Of a stretch of DNA of 64,000 bases, positions 36,921-45,824 are shown in pieces. The notes under the pieces are model-generated. The model saw only the letters and a program-made list of their open reading frames with translations, was not told where the DNA came from and ran no database searches. The DNA is from Labrys okinawensis (GTDB lineage: Bacteria > Pseudomonadota > Alphaproteobacteria > Rhizobiales > Labraceae): assembly GCF_002982075.1 (NCBI RefSeq), contig NZ_PUEJ01000001.1:558001-622000 (forward strand), read 5' to 3'. The position numbers were made by a program, and so were the translations under genes. Numbering within the stretch: the first letter of the stretch is position 1; the number at the start of each line of letters is the position of its first letter.

Positions 36921-37994
36921 TCAGACATTGGACGAATGGATCGCATCGACGACCGCCTCGGTGACGTCCCTGGTGGTGGCCGTTCCACCGACATCGGGCG
37001 TCAGAATGCCGGCTCCCGTCACCCGCTCCACCGCCCGCATCAGCCTGGCGGAGGCCTCCGCCTCCCCGAGATGGTCGAGCATCTGGGCGGCCGTCCAGAA
37101 CGTCGCCACGGGATTGGCGATGCCCTTGCCCGCAATGTCGAAAGCCGAGCCGTGGATCGGCTCGAACATCGAGGGAAAGCGCCGCTCCGGATCGATATTG
37201 CCCGTCGGCGCCACCCCGAGGCTGCCGGCAAGCGCGCCGGCGAGATCGGAGAGAATATCGGCATGCAGATTGGTGGCGACGATCGTGTCGAGGCTCCGGG
37301 GATTGAGCGTCATGCGCACCGTCATGGCGTCGACCAGCATCTTGTCCCAGGTCACGTCCGGAAATTCCCCGGCGACCTCGGCGGCGATCTCGTCCCACAT
37401 CACCATGCCGTGGCGCTGCGCATTCGACTTGGTAACGACTGTCAGGAACTTGCGCGGACGCGATTGGGCCAGCCTGAAGGCATAGCGCATGATGCGGGTG
37501 ACGCCGACGCGGGTGAAGATCGCGACCTCCGTGCCGACCTCCTCGGGAAGCCCCCGATGGGCGCGGCCGCCATGCCCGGAATATTCTCCCTCGGAATTTT
37601 CGCGTACGATGACCCAGTCGAGATCACCCGGCTCGCAATGGCGCAGGGGCGAGGTGATACCCGGCAGGATCTTGGTCGGCCGGACATTGGCATATTGGTC
37701 GAAGCCCTGGCAGATCGGCAGGCGCAGCCCCCAGAGCGTGATGTGGTCGGGGACATCGGGCGCACCGACCGCGCCGAAATAGATCGCATCGAATTTCTTG
37801 AGCCGGGACAGCCCGTCGGCCGGCATCATGACGCCGTGCTTCTTGTAATAGTCTGAGCCCCAGTCGAAATTCTCGATATTGAACTTCAGCCCGCCATCCC
37901 GCTTGGAGAGCGCCGCCAGCACCGTGGCACCGGCTGCGATGACTTCGGGACCGATGCCGTCGGCAGGAATGGCTGCGATGGAATATTCGCGCAT
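36921..37994 (-). CDS. Tartrate dehydrogenase / D-malate dehydrogenase family
   Basis: 357 residues of the isocitrate/isopropylmalate dehydrogenase superfamily. Metal and substrate residues are in VIVRENSEGEYSGHGGR, KSNAQRHGMVMWDE and TNLHADILSDLAG, and the nucleotide loop in FEPIHGSAFDIAGKG. NSEGEYSGHGG is characteristic of the TtuC/DmlA group, which oxidises and decarboxylates tartrate or D-malate with NAD; leucine biosynthesis enzymes differ there. A LysR gene lies 245 bp upstream on the same strand and may control it. Confidence 0.9.
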   Translation of the reverse strand: MREYSIAAIPADGIGPEVIAAGATVLAALSKRDGGLKFNIENFDWGSDYYKKHGVMMPADGLSRLKKFDAIYFGAVGAPDVPDHITLWGLRLPICQGFDQYANVRPTKILPGITSPLRHCEPGDLDWVIVRENSEGEYSGHGGRAHRGLPEEVGTEVAIFTRVGVTRIMRYAFRLAQSRPRKFLTVVTKSNAQRHGMVMWDEIAAEVAGEFPDVTWDKMLVDAMTVRMTLNPRSLDTIVATNLHADILSDLAGALAGSLGVAPTGNIDPERRFPSMFEPIHGSAFDIAGKGIANPVATFWTAAQMLDHLGEAEASARLMRAVERVTGAGILTPDVGGTATTRDVTEAVVDAIHSSNV

Positions 37995-38239
37995 CGTCTG
38001 TGCTCCGATAAAAAAAGTGGGTTTCGGATGGGTCGGGCGACATCGGCGGAGCCGTTGGTGTTGACGATGTCCGGGGTTGGGAGCGGAACGGGCGGTGCCA
38101 GTGTATCCTGGAGACCCTGAACCGCAATCCGGCGCGGTATGAAGAATCCGCCTGAGGCCCGCAATTTGATGGATCCATCAAGAATTGCCAAGATGCATTG
38201 CGAAGACGCTTGGGACCAGGCGTCGGATCGGCGGTGCTC

Positions 38240-39148
38240 CTAGCCCTTCCACAAGGCAGGGGCATGGACACCGATATGGTCCCAGAGGCGATTGGCGACG
38301 GGGCCATGCGGGCGATCGCGTCGCCGGGCGGCGACCAGTTCGGTTTCGACACCCGGAAAAGCATTTCCGGCGATGGAGAGAAGGCGCCCTTCGCGCAATT
38401 CCCGTTCGATCATGAAACGCGGCAAGTGTCCCCAGGCCATGCCCCGCATGATGACCTCTTTCTTCATCGCGTGATCCGACACCGTGCATTGCGGTGCGCC
38501 TTCCATGACATAGAAGTTCGCCTTCGTCGCCGACCGGGCGGTATCGCGGATGATGCATTGGGTGAGGCCGCGCATTTGGTCCGGCGAGATCCGGCGGGTG
38601 AGCGCGAACGGCAAGAAGCCCGGAGCAACCACCGGCACGAACGATACCGTGCCCAGATCGATCCATTCCAAGCGAGGATCGGCCTTCTCGACCCAATGCA
38701 GGATCAGGTCGGCCTCATCCTCCAAAAGCCGCTCCGAAGGGCCGCCGATCGTCTCGAAATGGAGGTCCAGCCTTGTCTGCGGGCATTGTGAGAAGAAGCC
38801 GCCCAGCAGCTGCAGGCCTTCTTGCAGGGGGCAGGTGTCGCCGAGGATGACGCGCAGATGCGTCTCCTCGCCGATTGCGAGTTGCTGTGCGTGCACGCGC
38901 AGCGCCTCCATCTCGCCGAGCAGGGACTGAGCCTTGCGATGGAACGAACGGCCGGCCTCGGTCAGGGATACGCGATAGCCGCTCCGGTCGAACAGGAGAA
39001 CGCCGAGATTGGCTTCCAGCTTGGCGATCGCCGCAAATATCGCGGCATGCGAGCGGTTGAGCACGGTGGCAGCAGGCTGGAAGCCGCCTTCGCGGACCAC
39101 GGCATCGAAGCACTGGATTTCCTGAAGCGTGAAAGCATACATTGTCAT
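38240..39148 (-). CDS. LysR family transcriptional regulator
   Basis: 302 residues. The N-terminal helix-turn-helix is GGFQPAATVLNRSHAAIFAAIAKLEANL, an unusual version with alanine in place of the common serine/valine, followed by the effector domain from about residue 95. It diverges from an alpha/beta hydrolase gene over a palindrome, and a tartrate-dehydrogenase-type gene follows on its own strand. It could regulate either. The effector is unknown. Confidence 0.9.
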   Translation of the reverse strand: MTMYAFTLQEIQCFDAVVREGGFQPAATVLNRSHAAIFAAIAKLEANLGVLLFDRSGYRVSLTEAGRSFHRKAQSLLGEMEALRVHAQQLAIGEETHLRVILGDTCPLQEGLQLLGGFFSQCPQTRLDLHFETIGGPSERLLEDEADLILHWVEKADPRLEWIDLGTVSFVPVVAPGFLPFALTRRISPDQMRGLTQCIIRDTARSATKANFYVMEGAPQCTVSDHAMKKEVIMRGMAWGHLPRFMIERELREGRLLSIAGNAFPGVETELVAARRRDRPHGPVANRLWDHIGVHAPALWKG

Positions 39149-39177
39149 CTATAATTACAAAGAATTAAAAATCTTTT

Positions 39178-39195
39178 CAATTTTTGTCGAAATTG
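39178..39195. promoter_or_regulatory. LysR-type palindrome CAATTT-N6-AAATTG
   Basis: Perfect 6-base arms flank TTGTCG in the AT-rich gap between the divergent LysR and enol-lactonase-type genes, 30 bp from the LysR start. Confidence 0.5.
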
Positions 39196-39291
39196 ATCAG
39201 GCCTAGTTTCGCAGCATGCCATCGAGGAGCACGGCTTGCCTCCCTCGATCCCGGCCGTGACGCCGGAGACAGCAAAAACAGGAAAAGGAGC

Positions 39292-40146
39292 ATGCCCATG
39301 GCCAACGCCAGCGCCCGTCCCGCCACGCCGGACCTCGAAGAAACGGCAGGCCTGTCGTTCCTGACCACCGGAGACGGCGTCAGGATTGCCTACACGATAG
39401 ACGGCCCGGACGATCGCCCAGCGCTCGTCCTGTCCAATTCCATCGGCACGACCTTGCATATGTGGGATCTGCAAATCCCAGAGCTGTCGAAACATTTCCG
39501 TGTCGTTCGCTATGATTTCCGGGGTCACGGCGCCTCGGACGTGCCGCCCGGCGCCTATTCCGACGGCCGTCTCGGGCGCGACGTGCTGGAATTGATGGAT
39601 TGGCTGGGGATCGAGCGCGCCCACTTCCTGGGCCTGTCGCTGGGCGGCTTCGTCGGCCAGTGGCTCGCCATTCATGCTCCGGAACGCGTCGAGCGCCTGA
39701 TCCTGAGCAACACAGCCGCTTACCTTGGACCTGCGGCCTATTTCGACAAGGCTATCGCCGCCGTTCTTGCCGCGCCAGACATGACGGAGACGGCGGAAAC
39801 ATTCCTCGGCAACTGGTTTCCGAAGGCCATGGTCGAGGCGAATGGGCCGGCCATCCAAGCCTTCCGGAAGATGCTGCTGAATACGTCGCGCCAGGGCCTT
39901 GCCGGCAACTGGGCGGCCGTGCGCGACGCCGACCTGCGCCGGACCATCGCCCTGGTCGCTGCCCCCACCCTGGTCATCGCCGGCGAGTTCGACACGGTCA
40001 CCTCGCTTGGCAAGAGCCAGGAGATTGCGGCCACTATTCCCGGCGCCCGGCTGAAGGTGCTGCCGGCCGTCCATCTCAGCAATATCGAATTTCCGCAGGA
40101 ATTCATGGCAGAAGTGCTGTCATTCCTGCAGGCGGCTCCGGCCTGA
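39292..40146 (+). CDS. Alpha/beta hydrolase, 3-oxoadipate enol-lactonase-like
   Basis: 284 residues from ATG 39292 with a GGAG site; a second ATG six bases later is also possible. The nucleophile serine is in LGLSLGGFVGQW, the acid in AGEFDTVTSLG and the histidine in PAVHLSNIEFP, with the oxyanion region SNSIGTTLHMWDLQIPEL. That last block is characteristic of PcaD, which opens 3-oxoadipate enol-lactone in protocatechuate breakdown. No other pca gene is present here, so the true substrate may be another lactone or ester. It diverges from a LysR gene. Confidence 0.82.
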   Translation: MPMANASARPATPDLEETAGLSFLTTGDGVRIAYTIDGPDDRPALVLSNSIGTTLHMWDLQIPELSKHFRVVRYDFRGHGASDVPPGAYSDGRLGRDVLELMDWLGIERAHFLGLSLGGFVGQWLAIHAPERVERLILSNTAAYLGPAAYFDKAIAAVLAAPDMTETAETFLGNWFPKAMVEANGPAIQAFRKMLLNTSRQGLAGNWAAVRDADLRRTIALVAAPTLVIAGEFDTVTSLGKSQEIAATIPGARLKVLPAVHLSNIEFPQEFMAEVLSFLQAAPA

Positions 40147-40347
40147 TCACTCATGCGGGCGCCTCCGCTCCGGCCAAGCGCCGTGCAGAACGCTAAAGGA
40201 TTTATTCATTCTCAGGCCATGAATTGTTGCCCAAACGAAGAAGTAATTCGTGATTTATTTCTCTAAAACCCAAAATATCAAACAAATCATTTGACAATTC
40301 AATAATACCTCTCTTCTATATATTAGCCTTCAACAATTAGGTGTCAT

Positions 40348-40806
40348 ATGTCGAGTCCAAGCACACTTCAATATGGCGTTAATTATGGCATTCAATCTTC
40401 CAGCAACAGTCAATATCTATCGTGGGAAGGAGCGGTCATCTCCCCCCATGCATATTCTGCGATCCTTTATGATGATCTCAAGGATATATGGTTCGATTCA
40501 ACGGGAACGACATCTGGAGAAATTCTGACCGGCGCCGAAGTGTATCTTCGGTTGATCGTTGTTGTACATTTATGGCTTCAAGGCATTCCCGGCCAAGCCG
40601 CTGAATGGGGCAATATCAAATCCACCGTTCCTGGATGTACTTTCCAGTTATTTACCGACTTGAACGGGACTACAGGCAACGTCATCAGTACCGGACAAAC
40701 GATCTATATATACAATCCGCAATTCACCTCATATCTCGCCCCCTCTTCAACCTCACCCTATGTGACGTTGGGAAGTGCTGCAGCCTGGACTGCTGTCAGC
40801 ACCTAA
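40348..40806 (+). CDS. AT-rich orphan protein, possible beta-trefoil or lectin-like fold
   Basis: 152 residues, no recognised family. It is distinctly AT-rich (about 45% GC by eye) with a 200-bp AT-rich leader, unlike all neighbours, which suggests recent acquisition. There are no signal peptide or membrane spans. It is rich in Ser, Thr, Tyr, Asn and Gly, with repeated beta-type units such as YGIQSSSNSQYLSWEG, YIYNPQFTSYLAPSS and YVTLGSAAAW. The YLxxxG..VTLG spacing recalls beta-trefoil lectins. This is only a visual resemblance. A repeat copy starts directly at its stop codon. Confidence 0.6.
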   Translation: MSSPSTLQYGVNYGIQSSSNSQYLSWEGAVISPHAYSAILYDDLKDIWFDSTGTTSGEILTGAEVYLRLIVVVHLWLQGIPGQAAEWGNIKSTVPGCTFQLFTDLNGTTGNVISTGQTIYIYNPQFTSYLAPSSTSPYVTLGSAAAWTAVST

Positions 40807-40905
40807 AGCACTTCTCGAAAAAAGTGAGGGGCTTTTCGATTGAGAAAACGCGCCAAAACAGCAGACAGAGAGGAAGTACGATCCAGGAAAGCGTACTTTC
40901 TCTGA
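40804..40905 (+). repeat. Dispersed ~100-bp repeat, diverged copy D
   Basis: Same length and order as copies A-C but with many changes: AAAGCACTTCTCG.., GGCTTTTCGATTGAGAAA, ACGCGCCAAAACA, GACAGAGAG, then a stem AAGTACG-N11-CGTACTT in the position of the GCGTTC-GAACGC hairpin, ending in TTCTCTGA. The stem sequence differs but pairing is preserved. It begins at the stop codon of the orphan gene. Confidence 0.6.
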
Positions 40906-40954
40906 CGTCAAGGCTGCGCCTGCATGATCCTGCGACAAAGAACTGTCCGAAGGC

Positions 40955-41677
40955 TCAGATCTCCAGCAAAGCGTAAGGCCGGCCTGTCGGCTTTTCGATA
41001 TGAGCCGCCACATTGTAGACGGGCGCGCCTTTCGGCGTCCTGCCCTGATAGGCCCCGCGATGGGCATGGCCGTGAACCACCGCGCTGACCTCGAAGCGAT
41101 CGATGGTTTCGGCAAGGCGCGAGGAGCCCAGGAAGGGATAGATCTCGGGCGGCTCTCCGGCGACCGTCTCGACAATGGGCGCATAGTGCAGCACCACCAC
41201 CGCCCGATCGGCGCGAACCTGCCGCATGGCGTTCTCCAGGCGCATCGCCTGATCGATGCCCTCGGCCACCATGGCCTTGATCGCGGGTTCGCCGAACGAA
41301 CTCAGCATGAACCGCCCGAAGCCACCGGCAAAACCCTTCACGCCGACGAAGCCGACGCCTTCGATCTCGACATGCCGGCCGTCGAGCAGATGCACCTTCG
41401 CCGCCTCGAGAATGGCGACCAGCCTGTCTTCCTCGCCCCCCTCATAGTCGTGATTGCCAAGCACGGCGACGACCGGAATGCTGCAGGCGGCAAGGTCAGC
41501 GGCAAGATGTTCGGCCTGTTTCGGCTTGCCGAGATCGGTGAGGTCCCCGGCCAGAACCAGCACGTCGGCCGTTCCCGAAATCTCCTTGAAAAGATCGCGA
41601 TAGGATTCTTCCGGCGTATCCTTGACATGCAGGTCGGCCAGCGCCGCCACCTTGATGGTCTTTGGCTTGTCACTCAT
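40955..41677 (-). CDS. Metallophosphoesterase
   Basis: 240 residues from ATG 41677. The calcineurin-like metal motifs are in order: LADLHVKD (DxH), LAGDLTDLGK (GDxxD), VLGNHDYEGG (GNHD), LHYAPIV and VVHGHAHRG (GHxH). It hydrolyses phosphate mono- or diesters with two metal ions; the substrate is not readable. Its start overlaps by 8 bp the end of the upstream nucleotidyltransferase gene, so the two are translationally coupled. Confidence 0.88.
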   Translation of the reverse strand: MSDKPKTIKVAALADLHVKDTPEESYRDLFKEISGTADVLVLAGDLTDLGKPKQAEHLAADLAACSIPVVAVLGNHDYEGGEEDRLVAILEAAKVHLLDGRHVEIEGVGFVGVKGFAGGFGRFMLSSFGEPAIKAMVAEGIDQAMRLENAMRQVRADRAVVVLHYAPIVETVAGEPPEIYPFLGSSRLAETIDRFEVSAVVHGHAHRGAYQGRTPKGAPVYNVAAHIEKPTGRPYALLEI

Positions 41678-42503
41678 CGCTGCTGTGTCCCTTGGAAGCA
41701 CGGCGGTCCCCTTCCCCGCCCACATCGGCGAACCCCCATTCCTTGACGTCGATCTCGAAGTCCACGCGCGAATACATGCGACCTCGGCAGATCTTCATCT
41801 GAGGCGGCGGCAATTGCCGCTGTGCGTCAAGCCGCTCGAGCAGTTCCGTCAGCAGCCAGGCGGGGACGGCGTCGCGTTCTGATGGATAGATCCAGCGGAA
41901 ATTGAGCAGATGCATCAGGAGCACCTCCCAATGCACCTCCATATGTGCAAGCAGACGATGCCAGTCGATCTGCGCATGCGTCTTGAGGATGAGATGGACC
42001 ACGTCGGCACCGTCATAGCGATGGCGCATCTGTACGAAACATTTGGACCAGATGAGATCGGTCGGCCCGACGATGCCGACCTTGCAATCATAGAGGTGGA
42101 TCTGGCGCCCCTGCTCGAACCAGTCGTCGCCCACCGGCATCGTCCCATTCGGGGAGGCAAAGATGACGTCGAAGAACTTCTTGTCCTTGAGAACCTTGCC
42201 GAGCCAGCGATCATCCTCGATCTCGACGGCATAGTTCTCGGCCTGGAAATAGGCTAGCAGGCGCTGGGCATCGCCCGCCTTGCAGAAAATATCCAGATCC
42301 TTGGTCAGGCGGGTGATGCCTGTGTAGGCGCTCACGGCAAAAGTGCCGGCCAGCAGAAACGGAACATCGCAGGCACATAAATCCCGAATGGCCTGTTGCA
42401 CGAAGCTTTCGGCCTCGTCGTCATGCAGCAAGGGTTCGGCCATGACCTGCATCAAGGTCGAGCGCTTTGCCTTGGCTGCCTGTTTCTTGTGATGTGTTGC
42501 CAT
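41670..42503 (-). CDS. Nucleotidyltransferase-fold protein
   Basis: 277 residues from ATG 42503 with AAAGGGA upstream; ATG 42509 is an alternative. The segment VPFLLAGTFAVSAYTGITRLTKDLDIF has the G(G/T)xAxxxxTGxxRxTxDxD pattern of minimal nucleotidyltransferase-fold proteins, with Asp residues of DLDIF as metal ligands. The C-terminal half (LIWSKCFVQMRHRYDGADVVHLI) is typical of the family that handles small acceptors or toxins. It is coupled to a metallophosphoesterase. A toxin-antitoxin role is possible but unsupported here. Confidence 0.75.
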   Translation of the reverse strand: MATHHKKQAAKAKRSTLMQVMAEPLLHDDEAESFVQQAIRDLCACDVPFLLAGTFAVSAYTGITRLTKDLDIFCKAGDAQRLLAYFQAENYAVEIEDDRWLGKVLKDKKFFDVIFASPNGTMPVGDDWFEQGRQIHLYDCKVGIVGPTDLIWSKCFVQMRHRYDGADVVHLILKTHAQIDWHRLLAHMEVHWEVLLMHLLNFRWIYPSERDAVPAWLLTELLERLDAQRQLPPPQMKICRGRMYSRVDFEIDVKEWGFADVGGEGDRRASKGHSSDE

Positions 42504-42785
42504 CCGCATCCCTTTGCCTGCCGGACAGGTTGATCGTCCTGTTGGAACGGATGTTGAAGGGCTTGGTTCCGAAAGCGATCCTCTCCTTGCAAGCCCGCGA
42601 TCACCTCGGCCTGGTTGCAGGTGCCGCCTCGGCGACTTCCTCCGCGCTTCGGCCGCCATAATACAATGCCTCCGCACGCGATGAACGGGAGCATCGCAAT
42701 GGCCCTGCCCGAAAAGGATATGAGGGCGCCGCGCGTCGAATTATCGGCGGATGTCTTCCAGAAACGCCCTGAGAGGGGCAGCTCG

Positions 42786-43265
42786 TCAGCCTCGACGAGC
42801 CGCCTCGATCGCCGCGACGTCGATCTTTCTCATCTTCATCATCGCTTCGAAGGCGCGTTTTGCTTCGGCGCCGCCGGCAGCTATCGCCTCGGTCAACACG
42901 CGGGGCGTGATCTGCCAGGAAATGCCCCATTTGTCCTTGCACCAGCCGCAGGCGCTTTCCTGGCCGCCATTGCCGACGATGGCATTCCAGTAGCGATCCG
43001 TCTCCTCCTGATCGTCCGTGGCGATCTGGAAGGAAAAGGCCTCGCTGTGCTTGAATGCGGGCCCGCCATTCAGGCCGAGACAAGGGATGCCGGCGACGGT
43101 GAATTCGACCGTCAGCACATCGCCCTCCTTACCGGACGGATAGTCGCCGGGCGCGCGGTGGACGGCATGCACCTTGCTGTCCGGAAAGGTCTCGGCATAG
43201 AAGCGGGCCGCGGCCTCCGCGTCCTTGTCGTACCACACGCAGATCGTGTTCTTCGCAATCGCCAT
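42786..43265 (-). CDS. VOC family protein, PhnB / 3-demethylubiquinone methyltransferase-like domain
   Basis: 159 residues from ATG 43265. The glyoxalase/VOC half-repeats are clear: FYAETFPDSKVHAVHRAPGDYPSG, then VEFTVAGIPCLGLNGGPAFK, and GWCKDKWGISWQITPRVL. Despite its database name, this domain shows no methyltransferase motif and the function of such stand-alone proteins is unknown. It lies between the nucleotidyltransferase operon and a LysR gene on the same strand. Confidence 0.88.
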   Translation of the reverse strand: MAIAKNTICVWYDKDAEAAARFYAETFPDSKVHAVHRAPGDYPSGKEGDVLTVEFTVAGIPCLGLNGGPAFKHSEAFSFQIATDDQEETDRYWNAIVGNGGQESACGWCKDKWGISWQITPRVLTEAIAAGGAEAKRAFEAMMKMRKIDVAAIEAARRG

Positions 43266-43498
43266 TGCCTGTCCTTTCGCGTTCGAAGCCGCCGCGCCCC
43301 GGCTTTTCATGGATTCGGGGCGGTCTGCAGCCAGCTTGGGCACCGCGCCCTGAGCATAGAATGCATTCCTTCCGCTCAACGTTCCGACGGCAAGGCCCGA
43401 AAAGTCAATCGGACGCATCGCTTCCACCGGCTGGGCCGAGAAGACAGTCGACGCCAGTCATAGGACCTGACCTCACGCCGCGGCTCGGCAGAGTAACG

Positions 43499-44416
43499 TC
43501 AGGAAGGATCGGGAATGCTGGCTTCGCGCTTCAGCCAGTCTATCAGCAGGTCGACGGCCTTCTTCCTTGCCTTGCGCCGGGGCGCAATGAAGAAATAGGC
43601 GTTTTGCGTGACGATGGCTTGCCTGGTGAGCCTGACCAGCCGGTTCTGGGTGAGCAGGTCCTCGACCAGCCGGCGCCAGCCGAGTGCGATGCCGTGGCCG
43701 TTCAAGGCGGCATAGATAGCCTCGGTATAGAAGCTGCAATGCATGCCCGAGCTCTTGCTCGGCATCGGGACGGAGAATGCCGCAAACCACTCCGCCCAAT
43801 CGGTCCAGGTGGGATCGGCCGTGTCATTGGTGATCAGGGGATGGCGCGTGAGCTGGGCAAGATGCTCGATCTCACCGATCTCCTGCGCGTAATCGGCGCT
43901 GCAGATGGGAAAGATCTCGTCGTGAAAGAGAAATTCGGCGTCCCCATCCGGCCAGATACCGGTTCCGAAGCGAATGGCGAGATCGACGTCCTCGCCATCG
44001 ACCTTGACCGCATTGTCCTGCGTGATGATGCGCAACCTGATAGTGGGGTGTGCCTTCGAAAACGAGGAGATCCGGGGGAGAAGCCAGAAATGGGAGAAGG
44101 CAATCGTCGCCGCAATGGCCAGATCCTCCTCCGCCTCCTCCCTCGACCACTCCGAAATCGTCTCGGCGATGAGGTTGAAGGCCGTCGTGGCCGTGGACGA
44201 AAGCTGCTTGCCCTTCTCCGTCAATTCGACCCGTCGATGCAGGCGCCGGAACAGGGGAAAGCCGAACGTTTCCTCCAGGAGATGAATCTGGCGGCTGATC
44301 GCTGCCTGGGTGACGCCCAGTTCCGCGGCCGCCCTGGTGAAGCCGCCCAGGCGCGCCACCGCCTCGAAGACAGTGAGCGCTGTGAGCGGGGGAAGCTTTC
44401 GCCGCAGATTGGTCAT
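43499..44416 (-). CDS. LysR family regulator (GcvA-like) next to the Rieske demethylase
   Basis: 305 residues. The start LPPLTALTVFEAVARLGGFTRAAAELGVTQAAISRQI is the GcvA-type LysR pattern; the effector domain begins near residue 93 (EDLAIAATIAFSHFWLLPR). It diverges from the Rieske oxygenase gene across 154 bp, where ATAAGCATTACATTGAGTTAT at 44471-44491 looks like an interrupted palindrome. It probably controls the demethylase-reductase operon. It is unrelated in position to the gcv operon at 15-19 kb. Confidence 0.9.
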   Translation of the reverse strand: MTNLRRKLPPLTALTVFEAVARLGGFTRAAAELGVTQAAISRQIHLLEETFGFPLFRRLHRRVELTEKGKQLSSTATTAFNLIAETISEWSREEAEEDLAIAATIAFSHFWLLPRISSFSKAHPTIRLRIITQDNAVKVDGEDVDLAIRFGTGIWPDGDAEFLFHDEIFPICSADYAQEIGEIEHLAQLTRHPLITNDTADPTWTDWAEWFAAFSVPMPSKSSGMHCSFYTEAIYAALNGHGIALGWRRLVEDLLTQNRLVRLTRQAIVTQNAYFFIAPRRKARKKAVDLLIDWLKREASIPDPS

Positions 44417-44570
44417 GGCCCCGGGGAACTCCCGCCTTCAGACGGCAACGCCAACTCGGCGACAATAGGAGATAAGCATTACATTGAGTTATGGCAGACG
44501 TAAACATTTGTGCCGTTGAGAGGGCGGTTTCATGCGCGCAATATGAAGCCGAATCTGGTGATGAAAACTC

Positions 44571-45824
44571 ATGCTCAATTCATTCTCATCTGCGATCTCG
44601 CCTCTGCTGGACCAGCGCATGCCGGGCCATGCCCTCCCTGCCGGCCTCTACACCCGCGAGGACGTCTTCAAGGCGGATCTCGACGTGTTCTTTCGCCGGC
44701 ACTGGATCTATGTCGGACTGGAATGCGACGTTCCCGAGCCGGGCGACGCCCATGTGATCGATCTCGGCAGTTCGAGCATCATCCTGCTGCGTGACGACGA
44801 CAACCAGATCCGGGTGCTGCACAATGTCTGCCGCCATCGCGGCGCCCGCCTGCTGGACAGCGGTACCTCCATCGTCTCCAAGCTCGTTTGCCCCTATCAT
44901 CAGTGGACCTACGAACTCTCCGGCGAACTCGCCTATGCCCCGCATATGGGCACGGGCTTCGACAAGACCTGCAAGAGCCTCAAGCCGGTCCATTTCCGCT
45001 CGATCGGCGGGCTGATCTATGTCTGCCTGTCGGACAATCCCCCCGAAGACATCGGCACGCTCGAGACCGTGATGCGGGAACGCCTGGCGCCCTACGACAT
45101 TGCCAACAGCAAGGTCGCCTTCCAGAGCGAGATCATCGAGAAAGGCAATTGGAAGCTCACCATCGAGAACAATCGGGAATGCTACCACTGCTCGTCGAAC
45201 CATCCCGAGCTCTGCGTCTCCTTCATCGATCTGGATTTCGGCTTCGATCCGGCCAGCCTGAGCCCCGAGGACCGGGAGGAGGCCGAGCGGCATCAGGCCC
45301 TCTACGAGGCGCGCACCAAGGCCTGGGAGGCTGAGGGATTTCCTTCGGCGGCCGTCGAGCAACTCGTCGACTGCGCCACCAATTTCCGGACCCAGCGCCT
45401 CATCATCGCGGGAGCCGGCGAGTCCCAGACACCGGACGCCACCGCCGCCTCGTCCAAGCTGCTCGGCTCGATGACGCGCAAGGATCTCGGCGACGTCCAT
45501 CTATGGGGCCACAATTGCTGGCATCATTTCATGGGCGACCATGCCGTGTGCACGATGATCATCCCTCTCAGCGCCGACGAAACCCTCGTGCGCACGAAAT
45601 GGCTGGTGCATAAGGATGCCGTCGAGGGTCGCGACTACGATCTCGACAAGCTCACCAGCGTGTGGATCGCCACCAACGAACAGGACGCGCAACTGGTCGC
45701 GCGGTCCTATTCGGGTGTCCTCGACCCGGCCTATGAGCCCGGCCCGTACTCCCCCTTCACCGAGGGCCAGCTCGACAATTTCGCCACCTGGTACATCGAC
45801 CGGATGCGCGCCAATGGCTACTGA
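44571..45824 (+). CDS. Rieske non-heme iron demethylase, glycine betaine / proline betaine type
   Basis: 417 residues. The Rieske centre is CRHRGA (with NV before it) and CPYHQWTYEL. The mononuclear iron site is ENNRECYHCSSNHPEL, with Glu in place of the usual bridging Asp; this is typical of GbcA (glycine betaine monooxygenase) and Stc2 (stachydrine demethylase). The third iron ligand is Asp in ATNEQDAQLV. It oxidatively removes a methyl group as formaldehyde. Sequence alone does not separate glycine betaine from proline betaine. It overlaps the reductase gene by 11 bp. Confidence 0.9.
   Translation: MLNSFSSAISPLLDQRMPGHALPAGLYTREDVFKADLDVFFRRHWIYVGLECDVPEPGDAHVIDLGSSSIILLRDDDNQIRVLHNVCRHRGARLLDSGTSIVSKLVCPYHQWTYELSGELAYAPHMGTGFDKTCKSLKPVHFRSIGGLIYVCLSDNPPEDIGTLETVMRERLAPYDIANSKVAFQSEIIEKGNWKLTIENNRECYHCSSNHPELCVSFIDLDFGFDPASLSPEDREEAERHQALYEARTKAWEAEGFPSAAVEQLVDCATNFRTQRLIIAGAGESQTPDATAASSKLLGSMTRKDLGDVHLWGHNCWHHFMGDHAVCTMIIPLSADETLVRTKWLVHKDAVEGRDYDLDKLTSVWIATNEQDAQLVARSYSGVLDPAYEPGPYSPFTEGQLDNFATWYIDRMRANGY

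Noticed and set aside
41670..42503. Nucleotidyltransferase and metallophosphoesterase as a toxin-antitoxin or defence pair
   Set aside because: Both are common single-domain folds, and there is no HEPN partner, phage gene or mobility gene nearby. Coupling alone does not support defence.
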